In this document: positions 5,977-6,593 of the stretch, piece by piece
Layout: each line of letters starts with the position of its first letter
Position numbering within the stretch: position 1 is the stretch's first letter
Assembly: GCA_024413875.1 (NCBI GenBank)
Contig: JAKSVY010000068.1
Location: forward strand, 1 to 6,593
Origin: Bacilli bacterium
GTDB taxonomy: Bacteria; Bacillota_I; Bacilli_A; RFN20; CAG-826
Direction: 5' to 3'
Length of the DNA stretch: 6,593 nucleotides
The notes under the pieces: generated by a model
The model's database searches: none
The model's input: the letters and a program-made list of their open reading frames with translations, nothing else
Told to the model about the DNA's origin: nothing
Made by a program: the position numbers and the translations under genes

Positions 5977-6593
5977 GCAAAATTAATTAACCACAACAGA
6001 AAGAAAAGCGAATTAACACCATTAACTATCGTTATGTTAGTTATTTTATGCTTATTCACATTAGTCTTATTTGGCCTTCTTTTCTGGGGCATTATGAGTG
6101 CTTTTAAGGGAAATGATGAGTGGCGTGGTAACATGGGTGTTATCGAAAACAAAGCTAGATTCCCTAAAGTATGGATAAACCCAGATACAGGAAAATTATG
6201 CATTATTGATAACATTCAAGTTGTCTTCAATAGATCGCATATCGTTCTTGATAATAACCAAGAAATCAATATGGGCACAATGCTCTTAAACACAATTTTA
6301 TATTGTGTTGGTTGTTGCCTTGCTCAAACAATCGTTCCTTTTGTTACAGCTTATTTATGCGCTAAATACGATAATCCAGTAAGTAAACTCATGGTTGCAG
6401 TTAATATTGCTACAATGGCAATCCCGGTTGTTGGTAGTGAACCTGCTGCTATTAGACTTGCTTACAATTTAGGCTTATATAACCACATCTGGGGTCTTTG
6501 GATTATGAAAGCAAACTATTTAGGAGTTTATTTCTTAGTTTTCTATGCTGCATTTAAAGCCCAACCAAAAGCATATCATGAAGCCGCTATGAT
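5971..6593 (+). CDS. Sugar ABC transporter permease, MalG-type (CUT1), 3'-partial
   Basis: Second membrane subunit of the importer, expected to pair with the MalF-type protein. The frame is open from the ATG at 5971 to the right edge, giving 207 complete residues. A short basic start (MKAKLINHNRKKSE) leads into a first membrane helix near 18-44, followed by an outward-facing segment of about 60 residues (46-103) and further helices near 104-129, 138-158 and 181-196. GLYNHIWGLW and VYFLVFYAAFKAQPKAYHEAAM match the conserved MalG pattern: NHIWGLW resembles the usual N-T-x-W-G-L element, and the EAA motif begins at Glu204 and is cut by the window edge. About 70-80 residues, including the rest of that motif and the last helices, should lie beyond. 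The loop after helix 1 seems somewhat longer than usual. A smaller opposite-strand frame over this region is judged a shadow. Confidence 0.92.
   Translation, partial: MKAKLINHNRKKSELTPLTIVMLVILCLFTLVLFGLLFWGIMSAFKGNDEWRGNMGVIENKARFPKVWINPDTGKLCIIDNIQVVFNRSHIVLDNNQEINMGTMLLNTILYCVGCCLAQTIVPFVTAYLCAKYDNPVSKLMVAVNIATMAIPVVGSEPAAIRLAYNLGLYNHIWGLWIMKANYLGVYFLVFYAAFKAQPKAYHEAAM

Noticed and set aside
5940..6215. Opposite-strand open frame of 91 codons
   Set aside because: It overlaps the MalG-type permease, whose membrane pattern and EAA motif are clear. The antisense frame has no ribosome binding site or recognisable domain.
1..6593. Use of the mycoplasma genetic code (TGA as Trp)
   Set aside because: Trp positions are TGG and all long frames are intact under the standard code with TAA stops.
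1..6593. CRISPR array, tRNA, rRNA or insertion sequence
   Set aside because: No regularly spaced identical repeats with spacers, no tRNA-like cloverleaf, and no transposase or terminal inverted repeats were seen; the window is nearly all coding apart from 3005-3258.

Overview
This window looks like part of a carbohydrate-use locus from a low-GC Firmicutes/Bacilli-type bacterium, quite possibly an uncultured gut lineage related to the wall-less or reduced Bacilli groups. The reasons are the strongly AT-rich sequence, codon use dominated by TTA Leu, AGA Arg and A/T-ending codons, a GGAGGA ribosome binding site, a lipoprotein solute-binding protein, and a CUT1-type sugar importer. Tryptophan is TGG and the visible stops are TAA, so nothing suggests the mycoplasma code. 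The lineage is an inference from composition and gene type only.

Layout, all on the + strand. (1) Positions 2-3004 hold a large glycoside hydrolase family 2 (GH2) enzyme whose frame is open through the left edge, so its true start is probably outside. (2) Positions 3005-3258 are intergenic. They hold a clear intrinsic terminator for the GH2 gene, an array of about 21-bp direct repeats, a good sigma-A-type promoter with a 12-bp perfect palindrome over its -35 box, and a strong Shine-Dalgarno sequence. (3) Positions 3259-4980 encode an unusually large sugar-binding lipoprotein. (4) Positions 5001-5969 encode a MalF-type permease. (5) Positions 5971-6593 encode a MalG-type permease cut by the right edge inside its EAA motif.

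Together the binding lipoprotein and the two permeases would capture an oligosaccharide and import it. The ATPase is not in the window; in many Firmicutes a shared ATPase is encoded elsewhere. The GH2 enzyme would release sugars from the oligosaccharide, probably in the cytoplasm, although its N-terminus and any signal peptide are not visible. The importer operon has its own promoter and is separated from the GH2 gene by a terminator, so the two are probably separate transcription units.

This is a recognisable type of locus, and I found no clearly undescribed system. The parts most worth a second look are the diverged active-site motifs of the GH2 enzyme, the direct-repeat array and palindrome at the importer promoter, the two permease starts that lack a Shine-Dalgarno sequence but share an identical 13-mer, and the oversized binding protein with an acidic insertion.
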